From NCBI RefSeq assembly GCF_963576545.1, contig NC_083647.1, positions 496,001 through 560,000 of the forward strand: a stretch of DNA of 64,000 nt, written 5' to 3'. Below the pieces are notes generated by a model. The model saw only the letters and a list, made by a program, of their open reading frames with translations, made no database searches and was not told the origin of the DNA. The stretch comes from Limanda limanda. Lineage: Eukaryota; Chordata; Actinopteri; Pleuronectiformes; Pleuronectidae. Positions within the stretch are counted from its first letter, which is position 1, and each line of letters begins with the position of its first letter. A program made the position numbers and the translations under genes. This document shows, one piece after another, positions 24,701 to 39,700 of this stretch.

Positions 24701-27700
24701 TAAAATTCTGAATATAATTCAAGATCCTTCTCCTCACCCACAGAGTCCTTAAAAATCAAGCTCCGTCATATATCAAAGAGCTCATTTAAGGTTAGACTTA
24801 AAAACTTACCTTTTTGATAAAGCCTAGTTATGCTGCTTTAGGTCTAGACTGCTGAGGGAACTCCCATCATGAACAGAGTACTTCACCCCTTCTTTTCTCT
24901 GCCCTCACAATTATTTATTTTACTACAAGTCACTAACTTTATGTTTTTCCATCCCATAGTACATGAAACATGATGGTACAAAACAGTTCCTCTCCTCTCT
25001 CTTATTGTCAAATCCAATTGTAATGAATCCTGCCAGCCTGCTGAAGACAATAACATCTTTATGGATGCTTTAACGCTTAGCAATGTGAGCAAGATAATAG
25101 AGTGTGTTGCTCTGGTCTGTATTTACTCTTAATAAAGAAAGGGATGTTTATTTTCTAACCATTTCATCACCGCCTTAAAATACAAGGTTTTTCTGTAGTA
25201 TTAAAGGCCCACATCATGTTGCAGAATATGCATATGTTTTCTACACAATGACCGGAGACCTTTCTCTCTCTCTCTCTATTTTTATGCTGACTTTAATGCT
25301 TTCATTTTTTAAAACTTCTATTACTATCTATTATTTCACTAACATCCGGTATTTCTTACTTACCAGAGTCTTGGCCAGATGGACCATACCCTTTGCAGTG
25401 ATCTGGTTGTTCCTCAGCAGTAAGACCTTCAGACCTGCTGTCTGCCACCTCAGACCATTACACAGTTCCTCCAGACCTGCATAAAAAATATAATGAAATT
25501 ATAGTTATTAGCAGAGCATGTTCAAATTAACTGCTTGTCTGCGCTAACAGATGTTTAGTGGAAGTGTTACTGCAGTATTATTTATGACTCGCGCTTCACT
25601 AACGATGACAACCAATGTGCTTAACCTGGCTACAGAAGGCATTATGATTAATAAACAAACAGCAAGAACTCATTCATCAAAATATCAAGAGTCGTTGAGA
25701 GTTAGTCCGAGTTCTGATGAGTGTTGTTCTTGAGGGGGTCCTTTAATCTCCAGGGAGAGGGAAGGGAGAGGGAAGGTGAGGGGTGAATTCACTATAGGCA
25801 AAGGGAATAGGGGAAGCTAGGAACGGTTCAGTATGGAGACTTAGCTTGTATTATTCAACCAGGACAGAGGGGATCACTTTCCAATCTAAAGAGGTTAGAC
25901 GAATTTTTCAAATCCACTTCAGGCTCCAGGGATCGGCTTCTTTTCCTCTTGGTCCAGGATGATTGTGGAAAAAAAACAGCTGGTTCTTGGCTCAACTATC
26001 CAGAAACTTAATGGTGGCTCAGAGAATTGGGTCCATTATTCAGGCTAAATCTAGAAACCTCGGAAATCTTCCTCCTCCAAGGTTTCCTGAAGGATGTCTA
26101 CTACTCTTTGTCTTTCCAATTTCTAACCCAGATTATTTGTTTAGGTTTGAATCCAACATTACAGCAGGTTTTTTTGTAGTTCCTCAGGTGCTTTTATTTG
26201 TATTCCCTTATATTTTCCTCAACATCTGCTTTGAGTTGTTTTAGTTGATGGACAACACCTTAATGGCGGGTATCAGCCGGGGAAATCTTTCACCTCAGAA
26301 CTTTATCTATTGGACTATTGAGCTTCCTACCAATTTGTAACAGGTTATCAAACATTTAAGTGTACGATTCACTCTCTGTCACATTAGTCTGTGGATGATA
26401 TGCTGTGGTGAGATTGGGAGTCACAATTCATTGTTCACAGATGACACAACCTGGGGACCACGATCAGACTAGATGTAATCAGGTATGCCCCATCTGGTAA
26501 AGATTTCCTTCCTTGGGAATTGAGCCACTGTCCTAGCTGTAGCAGTCCAGCAGGTAATTAATCTACCATTACTAACAGGTATTCTTTTTCATCTGAACTT
26601 CTTGTTAGTGGACCCATAAGGTCAATGCCTAACAACTCATAAGGGCCTTTGACAGTGGTTTGTTGGATCTTTCCAGCAGGTTTCTGATTACTTGCTTTCA
26701 TACTTTGGCAAACAACCCAATTTTTAATGAAGCTTTTCACATATGCCCACATTTCAGGTCAATACATTAATTCATAAAAGCCTTTTATAGGTTTTGCAGA
26801 TACCTGCGTCTCCACTTAATGGATTGTCGTGATAGTTTTTAAGTATCTTCTGAACCAGACTATTGTCCATGTAGAGCCTAATGTGGAACAGATTTATTTT
26901 TCAAAATCCTGTTAAATGTTTGTGTTGTCAGCTGGCTGCTTCATGATTTTCTCCATGTTAGGCTCTATATGTTGCTCCTCCCAAATTGTTTTAAAGGAAA
27001 ATAGGGATATACCCATCTCCTTAATTGGAGTACAAGCAGCACCGGCTGTGAGGGGGGATCCTTGAAAGAGCATTAGGAGCATATTTAGTTCACCTGTATT
27101 CCACAATAAAGTTGAATTGTTGCAATCTTTGTGCCCATCTGATCAAACAACTTGTGGTTTTTGTTGAGGAGAGAACCCATTTCAAGGCCGAATGGTTTGT
27201 AATGACAGTAAAGAGATTTGGGTCCAGATATTGTTGGCATCTTTCTAGAGCCCAAATGATTGCAAGGAACTTTTTTCTGTTACAGAGTAATTTCTCTCAA
27301 CTCAGTTCAAAGTTTGACTGGCATTAACAAGAACGACTTGGCTTCCAGTGTCTGCTCTCTGTGTCAACATAGCTCCAAGAACTGTATCACTTGCATCAGT
27401 ATAGACAAAGTAAAGAAAGTCAAGAATTCTGGCATATTTAATTAAAGAAGAAAGATTTTCCTTTTTCTTTAGATCATTCAAGGGCTCAGCAATTTTTGAG
27501 TCTGGTGCAAATTATGATACCATCTGGCATGCCCCAAGAAACTCTGAACCTCCTTGAGGTTAGTCCGTACTGGATTGGACCAATTAGGATCCGCACTCCT
27601 TTACCAAAAAAACTGCCTGTCGATTTATGTTTTGAATCAAGCTTATGTTTGAGCCCGTGTATTGGTGATTTAATAAAATATGCTCAAACGCAACACTTGT

Positions 27701-30700
27701 GTCTCTAGCTGTGTGTGGGAGTGCCCTGTGATGAATAAAGACTGCAGTCTACTGCAGTCTTTATTCATCACGGGGCTTTCAAGTGATGAGAGATAGATAT
27801 ATTTAGAAATGTTACGGAATCAAATGTTACATAGTCTGTTAACTGTAGTTGATAGTTTACATGTAGAAAATTTTTCACCAAATTGTGGTAGCACTAAATT
27901 ATTATAGATAGGTAGCTGATAGTTAGCTAACGTTAGCAAGCAAGTTAATTTCATTGTACTCGTTTTGGTCTAATAACAGCAAGATTGTGTTGCTGGTTAC
28001 TCTTAGATTGCTTTGTTGCTGCAGCAGCACAGGCATGGTGACCCACCTTTTGCTAGAGTGCCAGTGATACCATGGTGTACTTGTGGCAACTGTAGGGACA
28101 TACGAATGGTCCATAGGTATGTCCCTACAGGAGAGGAAATGCTCTGGCCAGGAAATTGAAAACTGTGTGAGTCCACCACCAAGTCTTTAAACATATTCAC
28201 AGACGGTACCAAGAGAACATTATGATATTAGGCCATATTAGAGAGCCTGAGAATTACAACAGGCAGTACCATAATGAATTGTATAAGCATTTTATTTATT
28301 GGCAACATGGCTCTGTAGGGCAGGGGAACCCTCTTGTCATTCCCAGCTGCTGTGTTGGAGGATTCAAGTTTTCTTATCCACAAGCACAATACACAGATTG
28401 TATGCCTAGTTTTTATCCCTGGCCTCTGAGTTTCTTTCTAGATCCTCTGGAATCTTCTTCACACACTTGCATATGCATCATCAAGACATCAAACATATGT
28501 GGATATAATGGTGGGATAAAGACAATTATTAGTTTTATTTCAGATGTATCTTTATTTAGAAATGCAATTGCATTTCTATTACTATTTTTACACATTTGCT
28601 TTGCTATATAAAATTATTTATGAATATATTTCTTTTGTTCATTATTTACATTTGTTAAATTGAGTTTACACTAGAGTTAAATGTGAAACCATTTCTTAGG
28701 GTTGCAGTTCTTTATCTGTCGAAAGGATTTTGAACCATTATACAAACACAAAAATCCATTTCTGCTGGTGTGTCTGATGCGGGTTAATGTAGCTACTTGG
28801 CTATACCTTCCTATACTTTCTTCACACTGCTCCGTTAAGATGCAAACGCTTTGGAAATAAGATTTCTGCATGATCTAAATAACTTTTCAAAAAGCCTGCT
28901 TCATCCATCCACATATACAGTGGGGCAAAAAAGTATTTAGTATTTCATCATAGGTACACTTCAACTATGAGAGACAGAATGGGGGTAAAGAATCCAGGAA
29001 ATCACATTGTAGGATTTTTAATGAATTAATTGGTAAATTCCTCTGTAAAATAAGTATTTTGTCACCTACAAAGAAGCAAGATTTCTGGATCTCACAGACC
29101 TGTAACCTCTTCTTTAAGAGGCTCCTCTGTCCTCCTCTCGATACCTGTATGAATGGCACCTGTTTGAACTCGTTATCAGTATAAAAGACACCTGTCCACA
29201 ACCTCAAACAGTCACACTCCAAACTCCACTATGGTCAAGACCAAAGAGCTGTCAAACGGCACCAGAAACAAAATTGTAGACCTGCACCAGGCTGGGAAGA
29301 CTGAATCTGCAATAGGTAAGCAGCTTGGTGTGAAGAAATCAACTGTGGGAGCAATTATTAGAAAATGGAAGACATACAAGACCACTGATAATCTCCCTTG
29401 ATCTGGGGCTCCACGCAAGATCTCACCCCGTGGGGTCAAAATGATCACAAGAACGGTGAACAAAAATCCCTGAACCACACAGACCTAGTGAATGACCTGC
29501 AGAGAGCTGGGACCAAAGTAACAAAGGCTACCAACAGTAACACACTACGCCACCAGGGACTCAAATCCGGCAGTGCCAGATGTGTCCCCCTGCTTAAGCC
29601 AGTACATGTCCAGGCCTGTCTGAAGTTTGCTAGAGAGCATTTGGATGATCCAGAAGAGGATTGGGAGAATGTCATATGGTCAGATGAAACCAAAACAGAA
29701 CTTTTTGGTAAAAACTCAACTCGTCGTGTTTGGAGGAGAAAGAATGCTGGGTTGCATCCAAAGAACACCATACCTACTGTGAAGCATGGGGGTGGAAACA
29801 TCATGCTTTGGGGCTGTTTTTCTGCAAAGGGACCAGGACGACTGATCCGTGTAAAGGAAATAATGAATGGGGCCATGTATCGTGAGATTTTGAGTGAAAA
29901 CCTCCTTCCATCAGCAAGGGCATTAAAGATGAAACGTGGCTGGGTCTTTCAGCATGACAATGATCCCAAACACACAGCCCGGGCATCGAAGGAGTGGCTT
30001 CGTAAGAAGCATTTCAAGGTCCTGGAGTGGCCTAGCCAGTCTCCAGATCTCAACCCCATAGAAAATCTGTGGAGGGAGTTGTAAGTCCGTGTTGCCCAGC
30101 GACAGCCCCAAAACATCACTGCTCTAGAGGAGATCTGCATGGAGGAATGGGCCGAAATACCAGCAACAGTGTGTGAAAAGCATGTGAAGACTTACAGAAA
30201 ACATTTGAACTCTGTTATTGCCAAAAAAGGGTATATAAAAAAGTATTGAGATGAACTTTTGTTATTGACCAAATACTTATTTTCCACCATAATTTGCAAA
30301 TAAATTCTTTAAAAATTAGACAGTGATTTTCTGGATTTTTTTTCTCATTTTGTCTCTCATAGTTGAGGTATACCATTGATGAAAATTACAGGCTTCTCTC
30401 ATCTTTTTAAGTGGGAGAACTTGCAAAATTGGTGGCTGACTAAATACTTGTTTGCCCCACTGTATCTAAAAACTATCACATGACCCTTTTCGTACATTGG
30501 ATATGTAACTGCCAGTGTAAACAGGAAGCAGAGAATTTACTCTGCAGTTGTTTACCAATTGGTGTGAGACCTGGGTATGCCTTTCCTTAGACCAACTTGG
30601 TGGTGGAACTGTTACCAACAAAGCCTTGTTTCCACAAAAACAACCTGGAACTTTTAGTCCCAAGATCTTTTGTCAACTTTTAGCCCAAAGGCTTCTGTAG

Positions 30701-33700
30701 GACCGTTGTTCCACTTGGTTCCAACCAAAGGGAAATAACCAAATTTAGCCTGCTGGCATATAACCCTTGACTGCAACAAGCAGTTCCAGTTCAATTAATT
30801 CATGGGAAACAATATATACATATGGCGAGCAACACTGAGTTTCAATTGCAGGAACTTTCCACCGGACCTAGAAACCTTTACATACTCTTTTTTTTTTGTT
30901 TCCACCACAGGGACCACGATCGAAATAAAGTTCCAGGGAAAACTTTTAACCAACAAAAAAAATCCTGCCCTAGGGGAAGTAGTTTACGAAAGTACATTAA
31001 TGTTCGGGGTGGGGCTTTCATCACTAAAAATACACGATTAGTTGAGAGCTGGCTGCTAAGGTAAAGTATTACCAAAGGGACTTTTTGGGTGAATGAAAAC
31101 ATTTGTCAAGTTTTAATTGTGAATATGCAGCTTAAAGAAAGGTTGCACACTTGCAAAAAATGCTCTTATTCACCCTATTCACGAGTGAGAAGATAAAATG
31201 GCTTTTACTCATCTTTTTTAGATGTTTAGTACAGAGGTAGATTCTGGACATTGTTTGCCTAGCTTTGCACAAAGACTGGAAGCAAAAGGAAACTTGTGTA
31301 AATGCTTACATATATTTCTCCCATTTAAAGACCTGCTCATTCTACCTTCAGGTCACAACCTTACAATAACTCATCTACCATACACATGCCCTCCATTAGA
31401 TCAATGTGAATTTTAGCACAACTAAGGTTTTACAAGACTGAAGGCTCTTCCAGACCTGTACACATTAATATTACATATTTTCACATATACATTTTGCACT
31501 GTGAAACTTTTAACAAATGTGTTTTCATTCTCTACCATAAAAGAGCATTTACCAGCATCTGCTACAGCATTGTTGCTGAGCTCCAGAGTCTGTAAAGTGG
31601 TGTTGTAGCGTAGCAGGTCTCCGAGCTGCAGAGCATCCTGGTAGCTGTTCAACAAGTTGTTGGTAAGGTGGAGCTTTTGCAAAGCCCGGTTTATCTTCAG
31701 TGCACCAACTATGGGCAGCAACAAAAGAAAAGAGTGTTCATAAGATAAGGAATACAATCTAGAATTTACTCCCCTAGAGTCCAACCATCTGGTGAACATA
31801 ACTTGATAATTCTTTTAAGTTGTAAGATTCATCCCCAGATATACAGTTGTTGCCTGGTGGGAACCCAGTTGTGGATCAGGTCTCTAGGGAAGCAACAGCA
31901 GATTTTGCTGCAAGGTCAAGGGACTTGCATGCAGGGGGTGGAATCTTATTGGAGAATGTGAACCACGATAAGTAAAGATCCGTGCTGGAACAGTCACACA
32001 GACACATGTGGCCTAATAAGTAGTAGGCAGTGAGGACCGCTATGTACAAAAAAAGGTTTTTCAAACTTTCCCTGACTCAATTAAAACATATAGATTAGTA
32101 TATATTGATGTTAGATATTGTAACGGACTAGTAGTTAGGTTTATATTTATGTTTTGTTATGACTTATGTTCAGCTAAGTACACCCTGTTAAGTATTGAGA
32201 TGTCCTGAGGGTCAGTGAACAGGTCGGGATGGGGCATATGACAGTTCTAGACCAATGACTGTGGGGTTGTGTGGGAAGGCAGGCTCTCATTGGCTGGTTT
32301 GTTGGCGGGTCAGGGGTGAATGAGGAAGGGGAGTCAAGAAAACGAGTGTTGATGTGGGGAGTGTCGGGGTTACGAAGAAGAAGTGTGACTTGTTCGTTGG
32401 ACTTTAATAAAGTTACAAATAAAGAGAGATGTTCCCTGTTGTCTACAAGCGAGGACGCTACAATATGATCCACTGTTGAAGGCTGCATGTCTAGGTGCCA
32501 AACATGAAACATGTAACTGCATTTACGCTGATAGATTGATTGATAGCAAGTGAACTTGAGCATGAAAACAAGAGCACAGCAGGAGTCGTCGCCTCCTGAA
32601 ATTACTGCTATAAAGATCAAGTGATACTCCATTCTAACAAGAACAAGGTCAGCACTTCATTGCAGAGTCTTCTCGGATCAGGAGAACTTACAGAAAACCT
32701 GTCACATTTTATGACCCTCCTCTTGAAAATGAATAACATTACTTTTTTTCCCTCAATATTTTCATTAAGGTTCTTTATCATGGCTTTAGCTGATGTTTAT
32801 GAGGCTTAAATTGTATTCATGAGTGTGTCGTGGACATTCCCTGTGCATTTGGGTAATGTGTACTGTACTGAGGTACACATGTGTCTGTGTTGCCTGGGCC
32901 CTTGCTGCCCTTGCATCCCAATCGATGCTGAAGATTTGATCAAGCCTGTTGGGCTGCATGTAGAATGCCAACATTGTCATTAGGCACAGTGGGGACCAAA
33001 TGGTGGAATCGGTGGGATTGATTTGGTTGACTCCACTGTGAGTGCCCTATACTGCAATCACAGGCCCCTCCGATCGAAAGCAATGATCCTCAGCCGGGAC
33101 CCCCTGTTGGGAGGAAAGGTGGGGGCTCAGCACAGACAGAGTAGGCAGGAGTTGGGTGAGGAATGAATGTGGAGGAGGGAGGGTTGCAGGGATGTGTCTT
33201 TGTGGGTAGTGGGGGGGAGGGGTAATGCACAGACACTAAAATATTAAATGAAACTTGTAGAAAAACAAATGGATTATTTCTCTATGCCAAAAGTATAAGG
33301 AAGAAAAATCGTGCTCATTGGTATTTTTCATCACAATGAAATTTCAGGACAGGACAATACAGAACATTTTTGCCATGACTTGAGATAGTGTACCAAAGTT
33401 TAAAAAAACACTCAATTGTATTTTGTATTTGACTATCTAATGAAATTGTATACATGGTGAGAACATTTATTTTTTCCTCATAATGACTTTTACTGCCACG
33501 TCACAATCTAGCTAAGCACATTTTGGCCTCTTATTAGCTAACCTTGATTATGTGTTTGTGTGTGTGTGTATGTCCTGGCTTCCAGAGCCCTTATAGATGT
33601 GTGCATTGGTGTGTAAAGTGACAGGTAGGAGATTAGGCCTCTAATCCGGGTCTAGTCCTGGAGAGAAGGTCGCAGGTCAAAATCTGGTCCTGCTGGTCAT

Positions 33701-36700
33701 AGGACACACAAACTCACCCAACCCATCCAAACACACATACACAAAATATCACAAACTTGTGCACACATGCTGTAATTAATATTTTCACACAGTCCACACT
33801 TTTACATGTACAATATTTAGAGGCTAATGCTCAGGAGTATTCAGTGAGGAAATAGTGAGTGTGTGTGTGTGTGTACATCATACCCAGTGTGTATAGTGGC
33901 ATGCCACTGAGCTGGGCATTGTGAAGGCGCAGCACTGTGAGCCGGCTGGTCAGCAGAGCTTTAGACAGAGACAGGGCTGGGTAGTCGACCATAGGCATGT
34001 TGCACATATCCAGTCTTGACAGAAACACACTCTGAAACACACATACCTTTTTGTATAAACAGTTGAAGACAAGTCTAATTATTTTCATTTATATAAATAA
34101 TGTAATATCAAAGTTTTTAACTTGAATGAACTCAGAATCTACAGGTTGAATTTTGTCAAACATGCAGTAATGCACTATGTAATACAAAGTGAGATTATAT
34201 TCTTATCCTTTTAATTTGCCAAATACATTCAGGAGGAAATATAGACCGTTCAGTGGTTAGATTTATATCTAGTGGTTAATAGTTTTATATGAGTGTAAGT
34301 GTGAGATCCTGAAACACAATGGACATTTGGATGTATAAAGTAGCAAACTGAGGGTTGCCTCCTATCATTGTATATGTTGTTTAAGAGTTGGTTAAGATTT
34401 GAAAATGACTGCCTAATATTAAATATGAGTTATTTTTACTTCATAAAACTAACAGCAACATTTTAACTTTGACACATACCTCAATGACCTCATTCAAAAT
34501 CCCAATGACATTTGTAACAATGTTCACCTGAGGCTGTAACTCTGCTCATCAAACACCAGTATGCTGTACAATGACAAGTAGGAGTAATCAGAATCTTTCT
34601 TATTGATGTTGCAGATACTCCTTTAGTTTTATGCGTACATTTCTGTTGATAATTTGACTCATTTACCCCTCGTGATCGATCACACATCACTCATTTTCAT
34701 GCTGTATTGGTGCATGTGTATTTTTCTTAATTAAATCTTAATTTATTTCCCAAATTAAACTGGAAATATCACCTGGACAGCCATTTTACATGTAGTCAGA
34801 AAACATTATGTGGGATTCACTGGCTTTCTCTCTCCTTTTCTGCAGGCCCCCGGTTGGTTATGTTGCAGCCTTAGTTGGCTTCACCTTTTGGTTTGCCCCC
34901 CCCCCTGCAAAATGTTTACTCACTCACAAGCACAACCTACACCACTGATCCTACAGGTCACACTCCACTGCTTTGTAATTGTTGGTATTCTTTAGTTGTC
35001 TTTAATTATCTACTGTTGGCTCAATTAATATACTTTTGTTAAGAGAGCGAGAGAGAGAGAGAGCTTCAGACAAATTTAAAGAGAATTTCTCTAAGCTTCC
35101 CTTTTTTCAGATCCATTATTTAATGACACTGGCACAGAGCCCAAAGAGGAGGTGTTTAAAGATGTGATTGGGCCAGCCCAAAAAAATCAATGGGCCGTTT
35201 TACCTCTGTTATTTGCCGATCAGACACAAAGAAGAAAACTGCATCAGCCCAAAAGGTATGTTGGCCCACCAGAAACAACAAAGGCAAAACATTTTTATGG
35301 AAATGGTTTAAGATTGCAAGGTTAAGAATGAATGTATAAATGTCATGTTCAGACCCTCTGAGATGACCCGGTTGATCATGTGGCCTTTTTTGTGTGGAGG
35401 CCCCGAAACATGCTGTGAGACTTCAAATGATTTTAGTAGATCAGTACAATATGTGTTGTCAGTACAGCTGATATTGAATTGGAAGGGGTATCTCCCTCCA
35501 CATCTGATCTCAGAACAGTGTTCTGTCCAATAACAGATGTGATGTTGCCTCTTTGCTAAGTCTGGGGCTTGTCACGCAGCAAGTGGAGCAATATTTTTAG
35601 ACTTCTACACTTTGAGGAAAAAACTACCTCTGACTGTGTGTGTGTATCTCAGGACAGGAGAGTTGAGTCAGGTCCCAGCCCGTGTAGAAGAGAATTTGGC
35701 TGAACTATCCTAGCTAACACTGGGTGAGAGGCAGGGTACATGTCACATCACCATTGCAGTACCACCTACATCATGAATCTTAGCATTGCTTTATAATTTC
35801 TTTATTTGTTCATATTGTTAAAGCTGAGTACCTTGAATTATTTTATCCTGGTTATACATATAAACTTACAGTTTACATCTAAAACCACATTGACCTAATT
35901 TACTACTGTACTGACAATTTTGTCAATTTGACCAAGCAAATATATTTCCTCCTCCAGAAATTTCAAATTACAATACCAGATAGAACAAAGAAGTGAAGCT
36001 AAAACTAAAGATATATTTAACGAAAACTACTTTTACAGAAATGTTAAAGAAAGGTTTTAAGTTTCTGACAATCTCAAAATCCTTATATTGAGATTACATA
36101 ATGTCCCGCCCTAAACCCTAAAAGTAATTTTGTATTTGTATTTGACTGATTGATCAGTTGTTTTCTAAGTTTGTGTGTTTGAATGTGTTTATGCTTGTGT
36201 TTGCTGTGGCAGACATCACACTCTGTTTGCTTTGCCCTCGATCTCCAATACATGTTATCTGAAAAAAACTCACTTTCTAGGATCTACATTATCCCCTGGA
36301 GAAACCCTATAAGAAAAGATTACTATTCCACTGCGTCAGCAAACCTGCTTTATCAAATGAGCGAGGGCCCTCCAACCGGATGTTCCCATACTGCTGTTGT
36401 CAGAAATATCAAGATGGGTTGTAGATTCATAGTACAAAATCATATCCAGCAAAGACGATGCTTCCTGGAAAAAAAAATAGTGAGGTAGGAAAAGTGAGGA
36501 AAGCAAGGCCTCAAATTTGAAAGGAATGTTATGAAATTCTTTTTTAAATTAAAAAAAGCCTATAATCTGATACAGGGTGAGACTTGAATATGAAACTGTG
36601 TTGAAATTGGAAGACGAAGATGAGCTAAATAAGTTTTGCTCATAAAACTCACATTTTCTTCCAGTTGGGCTGCCTGCAGATTGATGAAATCAAAGTGCAG

Positions 36701-39700
36701 TGATTTCAGGACGACTTCCAAAGCTTCACAGGAGCGGTGGTCTAATCGCTCACCTTGATAGAGGCAAGCAATCAAACAGAAGATAATTGGGAGGCTGTTT
36801 GCTAACAGGCACAATTGCACAGCTCTAAATCTGCTTTATTCTTTTTCTGAACTGAACATTTCAGCAAAAATCACGACAAAACAACTTCCTTGATAGGCAA
36901 ACCTTTTTCTGTGTGTGCGTGCATTTTTCTTTTAATAAAGTTCTGAGACTTTATCAGGAGCAGAGAAAGATAAATAATGACATCTACAGTTAGGAACATA
37001 ATTTAGTTTTTGGATGATTGGACTGCCAAGACGTGACTGCTCGAGTGTCCATTGATTACTGACTGTCTGCACAACATTGTAATAAATAAAATTACACCAA
37101 CACAACTTCTCAAATTCCCTGACATAATCTGATTACCTAGAGATGCTTTCCTCCAAAATGATACTGAGCCATGTAAACAATTTAAAATTCATATAACAAC
37201 AGTAGTCACTAAAACAATGTACAAATAAATTTAACGTTAACTAAGACCCAATGGTGAAGTATTAGTACATTTATCTAAATCTAGTTTTAAGTTACTTGTA
37301 TTTTATTTGTAGTTTATTAGAGTATTATTTTAGATATACATTTACTTTTTACTGCATTTATATGACAGCTGTAGATACTAGTAACTAGTTCTGCAAATAT
37401 ACACTACTCTCACTTTATAAATGATAACACATCTTTTTAAATGCCCTTGGCCAATATACTGATGTCAATGTTGTTTTCCTTATTTTTTTAATTTATTTTA
37501 TTACATGCTCTATGGGCCTTACAATTGTCCACTGTGGACTGTTGGGACCTAGTATTTGTGAACAATAAATATGAATTTAAGGTTGAACTTAAAACGTTCC
37601 TTTCTGATAAAGCCTTTATTTAGGGCTGGATCAGGTGAGTCCTGAACCATCCCTTAGGTATGCTGCTATAGGTCTGGACTGCTTGGGGAACTCCCATCAT
37701 CCACTGATCACTTCTCCCCTTCTCTCTGTCTCTCTGCCCACACATTCAGTTATTTACATGTCACTAACTATGTGTCTTTTATCTCCCATTGTCTCTTTCT
37801 GTCTCTCTTTGCAGGTATCTCCGACTCCAGAGCTGCAGGATAATAACTATTATTATTATTACCATTTCTATTATTATTAACAATAAAACCTTTCATTACT
37901 TAATTAAACGGTTGCTGCTATCATTAATAATCAATAGCATCTTTACACTGTTATGATTTCATTATACTGTAACTACTCAGAGCTGATGCCTGATGCTGCA
38001 CAAGTGTTCCTGGTCTCCCTCTACTCTCTCCTTCATCTCTCTCTCTCTTCTCCATCCACCTCTTCTTTCCTGACCATTTTTATCTGCTCACCCCAACAGG
38101 TTGAGCCACATTGAGTCTGGTTCTGTCAGAGGTTTCTTCCAGTTAAAGAGTACATTTTTTCTCTCCACAGTTCCCAAAGTGCTTGCTCAGAGAGGGAATA
38201 GTTTGGTTTCTCTATAAAACATTTTAAGGTCTTGACCTTCAACATAAAGTGCCTTGAGATAAGGTTTATTATGATTTGGTGCAATACAAACACAATTGAA
38301 TTGAATAGTTAGGTCTACATGTGCCGCCAAAGCCTGCAACCATGTTTCCTTTGTTCTGGAGAGAAAGGAGAGCCTCCAGAACTCAGTCTCCCAGGATGCT
38401 TTGACTTCACACCTAGGTGTTAAACTTCCAAAAGGCACGCGGCAAGAGCCTGCAGAAAGGCTGAAATAAGGTTCTCCGACTCCGTTAAGGACGGAAGGAC
38501 CGATACGACGGACTCTTTTTCATTTATGGTTCTCCCAAGGCTTTAGATGCTGAAAACAATTCACCGCCAGAATGTTTTTTTTGTCAAAGACTAGCTTAGA
38601 GAATCGTAGTTGACACCCAGCAGGTCAAAATGCTAACTGCTAAAAATGCTAAAAAGATACTAACTACTACCAAGTGTTTGCTTATAACCTGACGGTATTT
38701 GAGAAACAGTGTCATGATGGCCGTGGAATAAAGGCCGGAGCATGCTTCTGCGTTGTCAGGGGCCCGCAAGCACGCAGTTGTAACGCAGGACTCGTTCTCA
38801 TTCATGGTTTTCCAACCGTTGCGCGTGTTGCCATGCAATTCCCCGCCAGAACACTAGGCGGAGTAATTTTTTTGTCGAAGTCGGCTCTTCTTCGTGTGTG
38901 GCACGAAGAAGAGCGATTTATTTACATCGCCACGGCGGCTCCTCAGAGCCTTTTTCTGGCGGAAAAATCCGCCGGTCAGTGACGGGTTATACTAGTGGTC
39001 ATACTTTCGGATCTCTTCTGCCAAGTGCTCTTCTATTTGGTCCATATTCGTTCTTCTAAATCTTCCGTGGTTTCCGGGCATGAACCGGAAATGCAACTCC
39101 GGAAATTATGTAGCTAGCAGACCAATTACAGCCCTTGCGGGCGGGTGACGCTTGCGGGGCTTTGCCGTCTAGTTAGAAAAATTGGCCGACGCACGTAAGG
39201 ACGTAAGAAGGGCTACGTTAGCACGTAGGGGGCCCGGCAGGGCTCTTGCGCTTCCGGGCCTGTGAAAACGCAGAAGCATGCTCCGGCCTTTAGAGTCGTG
39301 ACAGAGGGATTTTGCGCTGTTACCACCGCAGTCAGCATGGTGGCTAGCGCCGTTATGACAGGGCGTTATAACCGTATGTGACCGTACACACATGCCGTTA
39401 GTGCTCTAACCAGCCACCGTAAGCCGGACAACTCCGCTGGCTTAACACACTTGCCACATTAATCGTAGAATCGTAGTTGTGTTTGGGTTTATTGTGATAT
39501 AGGGAATAAAACAGGAAGTGTGAGGTCCGGAAATGTGAGATTCCGGAAATGATGTGGTTCAGAGATGATGTCGTTAGCGGACCAACCACAGCCAAGGAGT
39601 ATCCCTAGGCTCTCCAACATGCCGACGGATAGTTAGAAAAATCAGAGGTGCACATAGAGCTCTCCGAGGTGCTCGGAGGTGCTTGCATTCAACTAACTAC

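Noticed and set aside
33620..33690. tRNA-like B-box text (GGTCGCAGGTCAAAATC) suggesting a SINE head
   Set aside because: No matching A box at the right distance and no tail or target duplication could be supported.
34480..34533. A 54-nt phase 0-0 candidate exon ([18 protein letters not shown]) between E4 and E6
   Set aside because: The true exon at 36,345-36,464 fills the gap with a gapless 40-residue match, and this one has a weak acceptor tract and no homology.
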